The notes below the pieces were generated by a model, which saw nothing but the letters and a program-made list of their open reading frames with translations, had not been told where the DNA came from and did not search any database. 7,342 nt of DNA from an uncultured Oscillospiraceae bacterium (GTDB taxonomy: Bacteria; Bacillota_A; Clostridia; Oscillospirales; Oscillospiraceae), in NCBI GenBank assembly GCA_900762245.1, contig CAAFFR010000128.1:1-7342 (forward strand), in the 5' to 3' direction. This document shows, piece after piece, positions 1-5,879 of the stretch (positions are counted from its first letter, which is position 1; every line of letters starts with the position of its first letter). The position numbers and the translations under genes were made by a program.

Positions 1-189
1 ACCTGGCCGGAGATGCTGGGAGAAGCACCTGTGCTGTTGGATGCCGTATTAATTCCTTTCAAAGGCAGCATAATTTCGGATGGGCTGGTAATGCCGTATC
101 GTATCTGCTTTGGCAAAGGCGCAAGAGAAGAATTCAAAGATGCGTACATGAACGCAAAAAGAAACAGCGCAATCCGTTTCTCCATTTAA
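1..189 (+). CDS. C-terminal fragment of an unrecognised protein
   Basis: An open frame runs from the first base to a TAA at 187-189 and gives 62 residues; the gene's start lies before the window. The tail reads as a compact globular end (PFKGSIISDGLVMPYRICFG, then a charged helix ending in RFSI). It has no membrane segment or cysteine cluster. The phrase 'FKG-IISDGLVMPY' resembles a C-terminal block I have seen in uncharacterised Firmicutes proteins, but I cannot name a family. The frame is supported by its uninterrupted reading and by a perfect 9-bp hairpin 12 bases after the stop. Function is unknown. Confidence 0.65.
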   Translation, partial: TWPEMLGEAPVLLDAVLIPFKGSIISDGLVMPYRICFGKGAREEFKDAYMNAKRNSAIRFSI

Positions 190-201
190 GTGAATAAATC
201 T

Positions 202-236
202 GAGGCATCCTGGAATACAAACCTCCGGGATGCCTC
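202..236 (+). terminator. Hairpin after the first gene, possible terminator
   Basis: GAGGCATCC (202-210) pairs perfectly with GGATGCCTC (228-236) across a 17-base loop. It begins 12 bases after the upstream stop codon, where a terminator is expected. The following bases (GTGCTATATG) contain no clear T-run, so this may be a weak intrinsic terminator or a 3'-end stabilising hairpin. Confidence 0.5.
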
Positions 237-288
237 GTGCTATATGCTGCTAGAATTTACGCTTACAAATATCCTTGACAAAACTCGT

Positions 289-382
289 GCCAGTCCGGTG
301 GACTGTTGCTTGCCGCCAGCTTGATGGCGGCAACACAACAATTTACCTTCCCGCCGGGAAGGTAAATGCAACCAAATCTGGC
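289..382. repeat. Cluster of perfect inverted repeats; candidate structured RNA or dispersed palindromic element
   Basis: The 340-base gap between the first gene and the one at 531 contains no convincing coding region, but it holds several perfect inverted repeats. These are CAGTCC/GGACTG (291-296 with 300-305), TTGCCGCCA/TGGCGGCAA (310-318 with 325-333, 6-base loop) and ATTTACCTTCCC/GGGAAGGTAAAT (341-352 with 356-367, 3-base loop). GTTGC (305-309) can also pair with GCAAC (368-372), enclosing the last two hairpins in a three-way junction. GCCAG (289-293) can pair with CTGGC (378-382) as an outer clamp. The nesting is seen directly. That it is an RNA or a repeat family is inference; only one copy is present in the window, and I recall similar sequence only loosely from related gut Clostridia. 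Confidence 0.55.
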
Positions 383-413
383 CGGTACCTCTCGAAAATT
401 GAAATGTATGTAA

Positions 414-446
414 AATACTCCCGAATGCGGTGCATTCGGGAGTATT
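414..446. terminator. Perfect 15-bp hairpin, probable bidirectional terminator
   Basis: AATACTCCCGAATGC (414-428) and GCATTCGGGAGTATT (432-446) form a perfect 15-bp stem with a GGT loop. A-rich sequence precedes it and T-rich sequence (CTTATTGT) follows, the usual look of an intrinsic terminator able to work both ways. It lies 84 bases before the next gene start. It could end any transcript of the structured region just upstream, or insulate the downstream gene. Confidence 0.6.
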
Positions 447-481
447 CTTATTGTAGCAGAAATTTCCCGATTTTTCAAGGC

Positions 482-509
482 TTGTAAAAAAACGTCGATC
501 CGTTACAAT
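482..509 (+). promoter_or_regulatory. Possible sigma-A promoter of the gene at 531
   Basis: TTGTAA (482-487), a 16-base spacer and TACAAT (504-509) fit a sigma-A promoter after the 15-bp hairpin. The implied start near 516 leaves only a 15-base leader, just enough for the ribosome binding site, so the assignment is tentative. Confidence 0.35.
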
Positions 510-530
510 AGGAAAAAAGGGGGATAGCGG

Positions 531-1112
531 ATGAAGTATTATCATTGTTCTCCGGTATGTGGTCTGAAGGTGCTGCAGCCGGGAAAGCCTGCGAATTTTG
601 AGAAGCCTGCGGGAGTATACCTGACCACCCTGCTGCCCATGGCGTTGATGTACGGTATCCGCAATTTCGAGTATTCCTATGGCTATACCCGGGAAGGCCA
701 AATCTATTTTGATGAATATTTTCCCAATGCGCTGGAGATACTTTACCGCGGTAAAGCGGCCAGTCTGTATGTGTGTGAGGCCGGTAGGGTCAGAACTACG
801 CAGATTCCCAATGAGGTAGTTTCGGAAGCGCCTGTGGGGGTTCTGGAAGAAAACATAATTTCCGATGTGTACGAAGCGCTTCTGGAACAGGAACGGTTGG
901 GTGCCCTGGTGATCCACCGATATCCTCAGCTGTCCCAGAATATGCTGGACTGGATTCGGGATGTGGAAGCGGATACCATCCGGGAGCAGGGATTGCGGAG
1001 CCGGGAGGATGCCATGGTGGAGTATTACCGGGGACACTACCCGGAAAGCTGGGCCATGGTGGAGGCAGACACATTACAGCAGTGCACCGAAGCATATCAC
1101 GCCGGAGGATAA
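531..1112 (+). CDS. Hypothetical protein, possibly ADP-ribosyltransferase-fold
   Basis: 193 residues, with a good ribosome binding site (AAGGGGGA, 517-524) 6 bases before ATG 531. There is no signal peptide or membrane segment, so it is probably cytosolic. The N-terminus reads YYHCSPVCGLKVLQPG (3-18), followed by GVYLTT and an Ala/Met/Tyr helix (28-42). The order 'YHxS..GL..L.P' then 'YLT' followed by a short helix recalls the H-Y half of the ADP-ribosyltransferase fold (Arr/Tpt1/DUF3990-like). His5 and Tyr30 would be the NAD-binding pair. A third catalytic acid cannot be placed; Glu106-Glu107 is one candidate. The C-terminal third is acidic, helical and rich in Glu and Tyr. No toxin-antitoxin partner lies beside it. 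The gene is a single unit converging on cutC with 9 bp between stops. That it is a real gene is well supported; the fold is inference. Confidence 0.8.
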   Translation: MKYYHCSPVCGLKVLQPGKPANFEKPAGVYLTTLLPMALMYGIRNFEYSYGYTREGQIYFDEYFPNALEILYRGKAASLYVCEAGRVRTTQIPNEVVSEAPVGVLEENIISDVYEALLEQERLGALVIHRYPQLSQNMLDWIRDVEADTIREQGLRSREDAMVEYYRGHYPESWAMVEADTLQQCTEAYHAGG

Positions 1113-1121
1113 ACCATTCTG

Positions 1122-1874
1122 TCAATGGCTGTCCAGAACGGCTCTTGCCAGTTTTACAGCCTCCTCACTGGTTTGCTGGATATGCCACTCGTCCAGGCCG
1201 GGGAGACCCATGGGGATGTCCTGACGGCGGAAGACCATGGCACTTTCCACTTCTGTTTTGCCGCTCATATGGAAGGCCCGGGCGGCAGGAAGCCGGGCGC
1301 GGAAGTAATCGATGACATTGGCGTTGACACCGGCACCGATGAGGACCTCGGGGCCATTGGTTTCATCCCGCAGGGTCAGCAGCTGGGCGATGGTCTGGAA
1401 GCCTGCTTTGCAGTTTGGTGCGGCACCGCTGGTGAGAATTGTATCAATGCCCAGGGCAGCGGCATCCCGGTAAGTCTGGAGCGGGTCCCGGGAAACATCA
1501 ATGCAGCGGTGGAGGGTCAGTCCAAGGCCCTGTGCGGCTTCCAGAAGGGGACGCATAGCCTGGGCATCCAGATTGCCTTCCGGGGTAAGGCAACCGATGA
1601 CGAAACCGTCAGCGCCTGCTGCCCGGAGGGCTTCCATCTCCATGGCCATCTGGGCGATCTCCTCGTTTGTATACAGGAAGTCACCGCCCCGGGGACGCAT
1701 GAGGCAGCGAACGGGGATGCTGCTTGCCTGCCGGATCTGCCGCAGCAGGGCAGCGGAGGGGGTCAGACCGCCTACAGCCAGGGCGCTGCAAAGCTCCAGC
1801 CGATCCGCGCCGCCCCGGATGGCGGCCATGGCGGAAGCATAGGAATCCACACATATTTCCAGAATTTTTGCCAT
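1122..1874 (-). CDS. cutC: CutC family protein (copper homeostasis family)
   Basis: 250 residues, the usual length for the family. CutC hallmarks are all present: LEICVDSYASAMAAIRGGADRLELC at the start (5-29, first beta strand of a TIM barrel), then ALAVGGLTPS (31-40), MRPRGGDFLYTNEE (59-72), GADGFVIGCLTPEGNLD (87-103), LHRCIDVSRDP (121-131), ILTSG (146-150) and GAGVNANV (180-187). The family forms a TIM-barrel cytosolic protein. It was linked to copper tolerance in E. coli and binds Cu(I) in some species, but its biochemical role is unsettled and the copper link is disputed. Start ATG at 1874 is supported by AGGAG (1888-1884) with a 9-base spacer and a TATAAT promoter just upstream. It diverges from glnA and converges on the gene ending at 1112. 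No other copper gene is visible nearby, so the neighbourhood does not support a metal role. Confidence 0.92.
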   Translation of the reverse strand: MAKILEICVDSYASAMAAIRGGADRLELCSALAVGGLTPSAALLRQIRQASSIPVRCLMRPRGGDFLYTNEEIAQMAMEMEALRAAGADGFVIGCLTPEGNLDAQAMRPLLEAAQGLGLTLHRCIDVSRDPLQTYRDAAALGIDTILTSGAAPNCKAGFQTIAQLLTLRDETNGPEVLIGAGVNANVIDYFRARLPAARAFHMSGKTEVESAMVFRRQDIPMGLPGLDEWHIQQTSEEAVKLARAVLDSH

Positions 1875-1908
1875 ATTTTTGCACTCCTGTCAAATTGTTT
1901 TTTTTGTA

Positions 1909-1937
1909 ATTATAAGAGATAATTTGATAAAGCGCAA
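1909..1937 (-). promoter_or_regulatory. Sigma-A promoter of cutC
   Basis: On the minus strand, TTGCGC (1937-1932), a 17-base spacer and a consensus TATAAT (1914-1909) lie upstream of cutC. They imply a start near 1902 and a leader of about 27 bases carrying the ribosome binding site. The -35 box lies only 7 bp from the -35 box of the divergent glnA promoter. Confidence 0.6.
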
Positions 1938-1944
1938 TGATAAG

Positions 1945-1973
1945 TTGACGAAAAACAAAATTTTCGGTATACT
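1945..1973 (+). promoter_or_regulatory. Sigma-A promoter of glnA
   Basis: TTGACG (1945-1950), a 17-base spacer and TATACT (1968-1973) are close to consensus. The implied start near 1980 gives a leader of about 36 bases, too short for a riboswitch. I see no TnrA/GlnR-type palindrome (TGTNA-N7-TNACA) overlapping it. Confidence 0.75.
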
Positions 1974-2015
1974 AAAAAACAGATTCCAAAGAAACGATAT
2001 AGGAGGCATCCTTTT

Positions 2016-3440
2016 ATGAGCAAATCCGTTCAGGACGTTATGTCCATGATTCAGGAAAACGGCATCCAGATGGTGGATTTCAAGATGGTGGACATCAACG
2101 GTCAGTTCCGCCATGTGACCATCCCTGCCGCCGATTTTAACGAAGAGATCATGCGCGAGGGCGTTGGCTTCGACGCTTCCAACTATGGCTACGCCGTGGT
2201 GGAAAAGTCTGACATGGTCTTCATTCCCGATCCCGATACCGCTGTCATCGATCCCTTCTGCCAGGTTCCTACCCTGTCCATGACCGGCAACGCCATGATC
2301 ATCGACTATCCCGCCAACCGTCCTCTGGCCCAGTATCCCAGAAACATCGTGCTGGCAGCGGAAGCCTATATGAAGGATAGCGGCATTGCCGACACCATGC
2401 TGATCCTGCCTGAGTTTGAATTTTACCTCTTCAACCAGGTGGGCTGGGAGGTTCAGCCCTTCTCCATCGGCATGAATCTGGACTATGACCAGTCCTACTG
2501 GAACAGCGGCATCCAGGGTCAGGGCGTTGTGGTGCCCAAGCAGAAGAATTACCACATTGCCAAGCCCTTCGACCCCACCTACGAGTGCCGCAGTGAGATG
2601 TGCCTGCTGATGGAAGAGGCAGGTATCCCCATCAAGTACCATCATCCCGAGGTTGCCGCTTCCGGTCAGTTCGAGATCGAGCCCAAGCTGGGCCAGATGT
2701 CCAAGATGGCCGATGCTTCCATGATGATTAAGTATATCATCCGCAACACCGCTCTGAAGCACGGCTACAGCGCTACCCTGATGCCCAAGCCCGTCTATGG
2801 CGAGGCCGGCAACGGCATGCATGTCCACATGCTGCTGCTGAAGGACGGCGAGCCTGTGTTCTCCGATGACAACGGCTACAGCCATCTGAGCAAGGAAGCC
2901 CACTGGTTCATGGGCGGTCTGCTGAAGCACATTGCTTCCCTGTGCGCCCTGACCAACCCCTCCACCAACTCCTTCAAGCGTCTGGTGCCCGGTTTCGAGG
3001 CTCCTGTCACCGTGGGCTACGCAACCTCCAACCGCTCCGCTGTCATCCGTATTCCCGCTTATGCCAAGACCCCCAAGATGCGCCGCTTTGAGCTGCGCAA
3101 TCCCGATGCCACCTGCAACCCCTATTTCTGCTACGCTGCCATCCTGATGGCAGGTCTGGACGGCATCAAGAACCAGATCGATCCCCACGAGAACGGCTGG
3201 GGCCCCTACGACATGAACCTGTATCATCTGAGCGAGGAGGAAAAGAAGAAGCTGAAGGGCCTGCCCACCTCTCTGAACGAGGCACTGGATGCGCTGGAGG
3301 CTGACCACGACTACCTCACCGCAGGCGGCGTCTTCCCCGAAATTCTGCTGCAGAACTTCATCAAGGCCAAGCGTGCCGAATGCGCTGAGCTCAGCAAGAT
3401 TCCCCATCCTGCCGAGTTTGAGAAGTATTATAACCTGTAA
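2016..3440 (+). CDS. glnA: Type I glutamine synthetase
   Basis: Catalyses ATP-dependent formation of glutamine from glutamate and ammonium, the entry step of nitrogen assimilation, as a cytosolic dodecamer in this family. The 474 residues match GSI length, and ATG 2016 follows AGGAGG (2001-2006) at 9 bases. Active-site elements are complete: metal ligands Glu133 and Glu135 (LPEFEF), Glu212 (HHPEVA), Glu220 (GQFEIE), His269 (GNGMHVH) and Glu359 (RRFELRNPD); the glutamate flap is PGFEAPV with Glu328, and the arginines are in SNRSAVIR (Arg340, Arg345). A longer segment around 141-180 and NLYHL with Tyr403, aligning with the adenylylated Tyr397 of E. coli, suggest the GSI-beta branch. The usual NLYDLP context is altered, so modification is uncertain. 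It is monocistronic, with its own promoter and a strong terminator. Codon use is strongly GC-ending, consistent with high expression. Confidence 0.97.
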   Translation: MSKSVQDVMSMIQENGIQMVDFKMVDINGQFRHVTIPAADFNEEIMREGVGFDASNYGYAVVEKSDMVFIPDPDTAVIDPFCQVPTLSMTGNAMIIDYPANRPLAQYPRNIVLAAEAYMKDSGIADTMLILPEFEFYLFNQVGWEVQPFSIGMNLDYDQSYWNSGIQGQGVVVPKQKNYHIAKPFDPTYECRSEMCLLMEEAGIPIKYHHPEVAASGQFEIEPKLGQMSKMADASMMIKYIIRNTALKHGYSATLMPKPVYGEAGNGMHVHMLLLKDGEPVFSDDNGYSHLSKEAHWFMGGLLKHIASLCALTNPSTNSFKRLVPGFEAPVTVGYATSNRSAVIRIPAYAKTPKMRRFELRNPDATCNPYFCYAAILMAGLDGIKNQIDPHENGWGPYDMNLYHLSEEEKKKLKGLPTSLNEALDALEADHDYLTAGGVFPEILLQNFIKAKRAECAELSKIPHPAEFEKYYNL

Positions 3441-3449
3441 GTGCAAGAA

Positions 3450-3477
3450 AGCGGCCCTCCAGGATCGGAGGGCCGCT
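3450..3477. terminator. Bidirectional intrinsic terminator between glnA and the vanZ-like gene
   Basis: AGCGGCCCTCC (3450-3460) and GGAGGGCCGCT (3467-3477) form a perfect 11-bp GC-rich stem with a 6-base loop, 9 bases after the glnA stop. On the minus strand the stem is followed by TTTCTTG, a good T-tract, so it should also end transcription of the vanZ-like gene converging from the right. On the plus strand the tail is TGAATTTATG, weaker but AT-rich. Confidence 0.85.
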
Positions 3478-3542
3478 GAATTTATGCCATAGTGGGAAGA
3501 AGCAGGGGGGGTGAATGGTGAAAAATGTTCGGCAAATTGGAT

Positions 3543-4088
3543 TTAGCTGATTCTGTTCTTACGATTCTTCAATAGTTTGACACCGAAATAAATAAGCGCT
3601 CCAATGAAAATGCCTGTCGTATTCAGTATTATGTCATCAATATCTGAGCATCTGGCATAGAACGGCAACTGCGTGATTTCAATGAGAAGCGGAAACCCCG
3701 CACCTACAAGAACTGTTTTCCACAGGGTATCCAGTTTCTTAAAGCAGAATGGCCATACCAATCCGACGGGTATAAACATGGTGACATTGCCGATGATGTT
3801 AATCAGCCAGCCATCATACACATCAAATAAGTGGACAATGGGAATCAGGTTAATCCACAGCGGAAAAATTTTGTCAACATCCAGAACCAGACTTGCTATA
3901 CGGCCTTCCACCAAGCGCATGGGGAAATACACAATTCGTGCAATCACAACCAGGCAGATATAGACGGTAAGCAATTTCGCCTCATACTTCCAATCTGCCT
4001 TCTTGTTCTTTATTCCACAAATTACTCTTGCCACAATCCATGCCAATGTAATAAAAATAAAAAGTCCTTTATATGTTATTTCAAACAT
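3543..4088 (-). CDS. VanZ-family membrane protein
   Basis: 181 residues from ATG 4088. An in-frame TTG at 4109 would add seven residues, but AAAGGAAG (4106-4099) lies inside that stretch and serves as the ribosome binding site for ATG 4088 (10-base spacer), so I prefer the later start. About four to five hydrophobic segments are visible (roughly 8-25, 37-55, 95-115, 125-140, 155-172). VanZ signatures are present: NLIPI (80-84), GNVTMFIPVG (100-109), EITQ (137-140) and CSDIDDIILNTTG (147-159). VanZ of Tn1546 gives low-level teicoplanin resistance, but the family is broad and mostly uncharacterised, so this is not evidence of resistance. The gene stands alone with its own promoter and terminator. 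It is clearly more AT-rich than the flanking glnA and symporter genes, which could reflect transfer or just a poorly expressed membrane protein. Confidence 0.88.
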   Translation of the reverse strand: MFEITYKGLFIFITLAWIVARVICGIKNKKADWKYEAKLLTVYICLVVIARIVYFPMRLVEGRIASLVLDVDKIFPLWINLIPIVHLFDVYDGWLINIIGNVTMFIPVGLVWPFCFKKLDTLWKTVLVGAGFPLLIEITQLPFYARCSDIDDIILNTTGIFIGALIYFGVKLLKNRKNRIS

Positions 4089-4098
4089 ACCGTGCCAG

Positions 4099-4106
4099 CT
4101 TCCTTT
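4099..4106 (-). promoter_or_regulatory. Ribosome binding site that fixes the vanZ-like start
   Basis: AAAGGAAG on the minus strand sits 10 bases before ATG 4088. It lies within the only possible N-terminal extension (from TTG 4109), which argues against that longer start. Confidence 0.55.
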
Positions 4107-4131
4107 CAAAAATCAAGTTTATTTAACTTTT

Positions 4132-4160
4132 ATTATATCACAATGCGTCCCTGGCTACAA
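4132..4160 (-). promoter_or_regulatory. Extended -10 promoter of the vanZ-like gene
   Basis: On the minus strand, TTGTAG (4160-4155), a 17-base spacer and TATAAT (4137-4132) preceded by TG at 4140-4139 form an extended -10 promoter. The implied start near 4125 gives a leader of about 37 bases. Confidence 0.65.
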
Positions 4161-4164
4161 GAAT

Positions 4165-4192
4165 ATGCCCAGCAGAAATTCCTGCCGGGCAT
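4165..4192 (-). terminator. Hairpin between the symporter gene and the vanZ-like gene
   Basis: ATGCCC-A-GCAG (4165-4175) pairs with CTGC-C-GGGCAT (4182-4192) with one central mismatch and a 6-base loop. On the minus strand it is followed by ATTCTTGT, a modest T-rich tail. It would stop transcripts of the symporter gene before the vanZ-like promoter, which begins 5 bases further on. Confidence 0.45.
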
Positions 4193-4231
4193 GAAACTGT
4201 TTGGGAATCTCGTATTATGCAGCGCAGTTTA

Positions 4232-4408
4232 AAGCCTTCCCCCGGGGGGATGGTGGCACGGCGCAAGCCGTGTCTGATGAGGGATGGCGTGCAGTTTCGA
4301 CTCGGGAGTAGGTCTGAGGCGCTGTGCAAATCGCAACGTTTCCACCCACACCCCTCATCAGTCAAAAATCAAAGATTTTTGCCAGCTTCCCCTAGGGGGG
4401 AAGCCTTG
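4232..4408. repeat. MITE-like palindromic intergenic repeat
   Basis: The ends mirror each other: AAGCCTTCCCCC at 4232-4243 against the complement of GGGGGGAAGCCTT at 4395-4407, with about one mismatch. Inside are CACGGC-GCAA-GCCGTG (4257-4272, a GNRA-type loop), CTGATGAGGG (4274-4283) pairing perfectly with CCCTCATCAG (4352-4361), CAAAAATC/GATTTTTG (4363-4370 with 4374-4381) and a C-rich/G-rich palindrome at the right end (4385-4404). It encodes nothing credible. From memory this matches a dispersed intergenic repeat common in Faecalibacterium-like gut Clostridia; this cannot be checked here. No clear target-site duplication is visible. It lies 24 bases after the symporter stop and may act as a 3'-end structure for that transcript. 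Confidence 0.75.
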
Positions 4409-4432
4409 GGCGCTACCGTGCCATACGGAAAT

Positions 4433-5818
4433 TTAGGGATTCTTTCTGCTCTGCATGTACTCGTCCAGCGCCTTGACAGCCTGGCCGCCCATGGGCAGGA
4501 TGGCGACCATGTTGAAAATGGTCATCAGGGCGATGCCGATGTCGCCCAGGTCCCACACGAAGGTGTAGGCGGCGAGTCCGCCGATGAACAGCATGATGAG
4601 GGCCACAATCTTGTAGGCAGTCTGGGACTTCCAGCTGTCACCGAAGAGGTAGGCCACATTGCTGCGGGCGTAGTAGAGAATGCCGATAAAGGTGGAGAAG
4701 CTGAACAGCCACAAGGTCACGGCGGTGAACACAACGCCAGCCTGACCGAAATGGTATCCCATAGCGGTCTGCAGCAGCTCCATGCCCTGCAGGCCGGTGA
4801 GGGCCTCCTGGGGAGCCAGCAGCATGATCATGGCAGTGCAGGTGCAGATGACGATGGTGTCGATAAACACGCCGAAGGCCTGGAACAGACCTGCCTTGGC
4901 AGGGTGGCTTACCTCAGCTGCAGCGGCGGCACAGGGGGCAGAACCGCTGCCTGCCTCGTTGGAGAACAGGCCCCGCTTGACACCGTTCATCAATGCAGCG
5001 CCGAAGCCGCCGGCAACCATCTGCCGCAGGCCGAAGGCTTCCTCGATGATCCGGGTGAAGACAGCGGGCAGCAGGGACGCGTTTTTTACGATGACAAAGA
5101 CCGCAATAAGAAAGTAGAAGGCGGCCATAATGGGCACCATGATATCCAGCACCTTCACGGTGGTATTTTTCCGCAGGACGACAACCGCTGCCAGTGCCAC
5201 CAGAATGACGGTGGAGACAATGGGGGCAATGCCGAAGGCGTTCTGGAAGGCGGAGGAAACGGAGTTGCTGATGACCTGGCTGACACCGCACCAGCACAGC
5301 AGGCCGGACAGGGCGAACAGAACAGCGATCCAGTGATGACGCTTCTCCTTGCCCTTGGTGAAGAAGGCGTGGATGTAGTGCGCAGGACCGCCGCGATAGC
5401 CGCCGTAGAGGGGATCTTTTTCCTTATACATCTGGGCCAGAGTGGCTTCCACATAGGCTGTGGAGGAGCCGATGAGGGCGGTGATCCACATCCAGAACAC
5501 GGCACCGGCGCCGCCGGCAGAGATGGCAGCGACCACGCCCACCATGTTGCCCATGCCTACACGGGTGGCGGTGGAGACGATGAGGGCCTGCATACCGGAC
5601 AGAGCGCCGCTGCTGTCCTTACCCTGACGTTCCAGCGCAATGCGGACCATTTCCCGGAAGCACTGGATGGGCAGGCATTTTGTGCGGATGGTGAAATAGA
5701 TACCGGCGGGGATCAGAATGGCGACCAGCAGGGAAATGCCGATGCTGCCACCGCCAGGCAGGGGAATTGTGAACAAATCACCCCATAAAAGATTGTAAAT
5801 TGCTGAAATAATTTGCAT
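4433..5818 (-). CDS. Alanine/glycine:cation symporter (AGCS family)
   Basis: 461 residues, normal for AGCS carriers (AlsT/DagA/AgcS type), which import alanine or glycine, and D-alanine in some members, with sodium across the inner membrane. It has about ten or eleven hydrophobic segments. Family signatures are clear: RVGMGNMVGVVAAISAGGAG (86-105), FWMWITALIGSSTAYVEATLA (108-128), GGYRGGPAHYI (139-149), and the conserved GVKRGLFSNEAGSGSAPCAA block (279-298) followed by EVSHPAKAGLFQAFGVFIDT (302-321). Start ATG 5818 is supported by AAGAGG (5834-5829) with a 10-base spacer and by a near-consensus promoter. The gene is divergent from a LysR-type regulator gene whose promoter overlaps its own, so that regulator probably controls it. 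The next gene after the regulator encodes a D-Ala-D-Ala dipeptidase, which favours alanine, perhaps D-alanine, as substrate. Substrate is inferred. Confidence 0.93.
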   Translation of the reverse strand: MQIISAIYNLLWGDLFTIPLPGGGSIGISLLVAILIPAGIYFTIRTKCLPIQCFREMVRIALERQGKDSSGALSGMQALIVSTATRVGMGNMVGVVAAISAGGAGAVFWMWITALIGSSTAYVEATLAQMYKEKDPLYGGYRGGPAHYIHAFFTKGKEKRHHWIAVLFALSGLLCWCGVSQVISNSVSSAFQNAFGIAPIVSTVILVALAAVVVLRKNTTVKVLDIMVPIMAAFYFLIAVFVIVKNASLLPAVFTRIIEEAFGLRQMVAGGFGAALMNGVKRGLFSNEAGSGSAPCAAAAAEVSHPAKAGLFQAFGVFIDTIVICTCTAMIMLLAPQEALTGLQGMELLQTAMGYHFGQAGVVFTAVTLWLFSFSTFIGILYYARSNVAYLFGDSWKSQTAYKIVALIMLFIGGLAAYTFVWDLGDIGIALMTIFNMVAILPMGGQAVKALDEYMQSRKNP

Positions 5819-5832
5819 TTATTATATACCTC

Positions 5833-5860
5833 TTGATTTATTCCCGGGAGAGTATATAAT
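5833..5860 (+). promoter_or_regulatory. Possible promoter of the LysR-type regulator gene
   Basis: TTGATT (5833-5838), a 16-base spacer and TATAAT (5855-5860) on the plus strand overlap the symporter promoter. Overlapping divergent promoters are common for LysR regulators that repress their own gene. If used, the leader is about 207 bases and contains the whole repeat at 5930-6055. Confidence 0.5.
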
Positions 5861-5879
5861 AATAAAGTAAATTTGTCAA
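5851..5879 (-). promoter_or_regulatory. Sigma-A promoter of the symporter gene
   Basis: On the minus strand, a perfect TTGACA (5879-5874), a 17-base spacer and TATACT (5856-5851) imply a start near 5844 and a leader of about 26 bases. The -10 box overlaps the -10 box of the divergent lysR-type promoter. Confidence 0.8.

Noticed and set aside
240..1037. A 265-codon minus-strand frame and a shorter one (263-478) across the structured gap
   Set aside because: They read through the perfect hairpins and opposite the gene at 531, lack a convincing ribosome binding site and resemble no family. The repeat structure explains the open frames better.
1974..2015. A possible riboswitch or glutamine-sensing RNA before glnA
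   Set aside because: The predicted leader is only about 36 bases and contains no stable stem; there is no room for an aptamer.
1890..3446. A 518-codon open frame on the minus strand opposite glnA
   Set aside because: It is the antisense shadow of a strongly codon-biased gene. Its translation is low-complexity (Gly/His/Leu/Val-rich) with no motif, whereas the plus frame encodes a complete glutamine synthetase.
4217..5788. A 523-codon open frame on the plus strand opposite the symporter gene
   Set aside because: Its product is an unnatural Gly/His/Asp/Gln-rich sequence and it starts inside a repeat; the minus frame encodes a full AGCS transporter.
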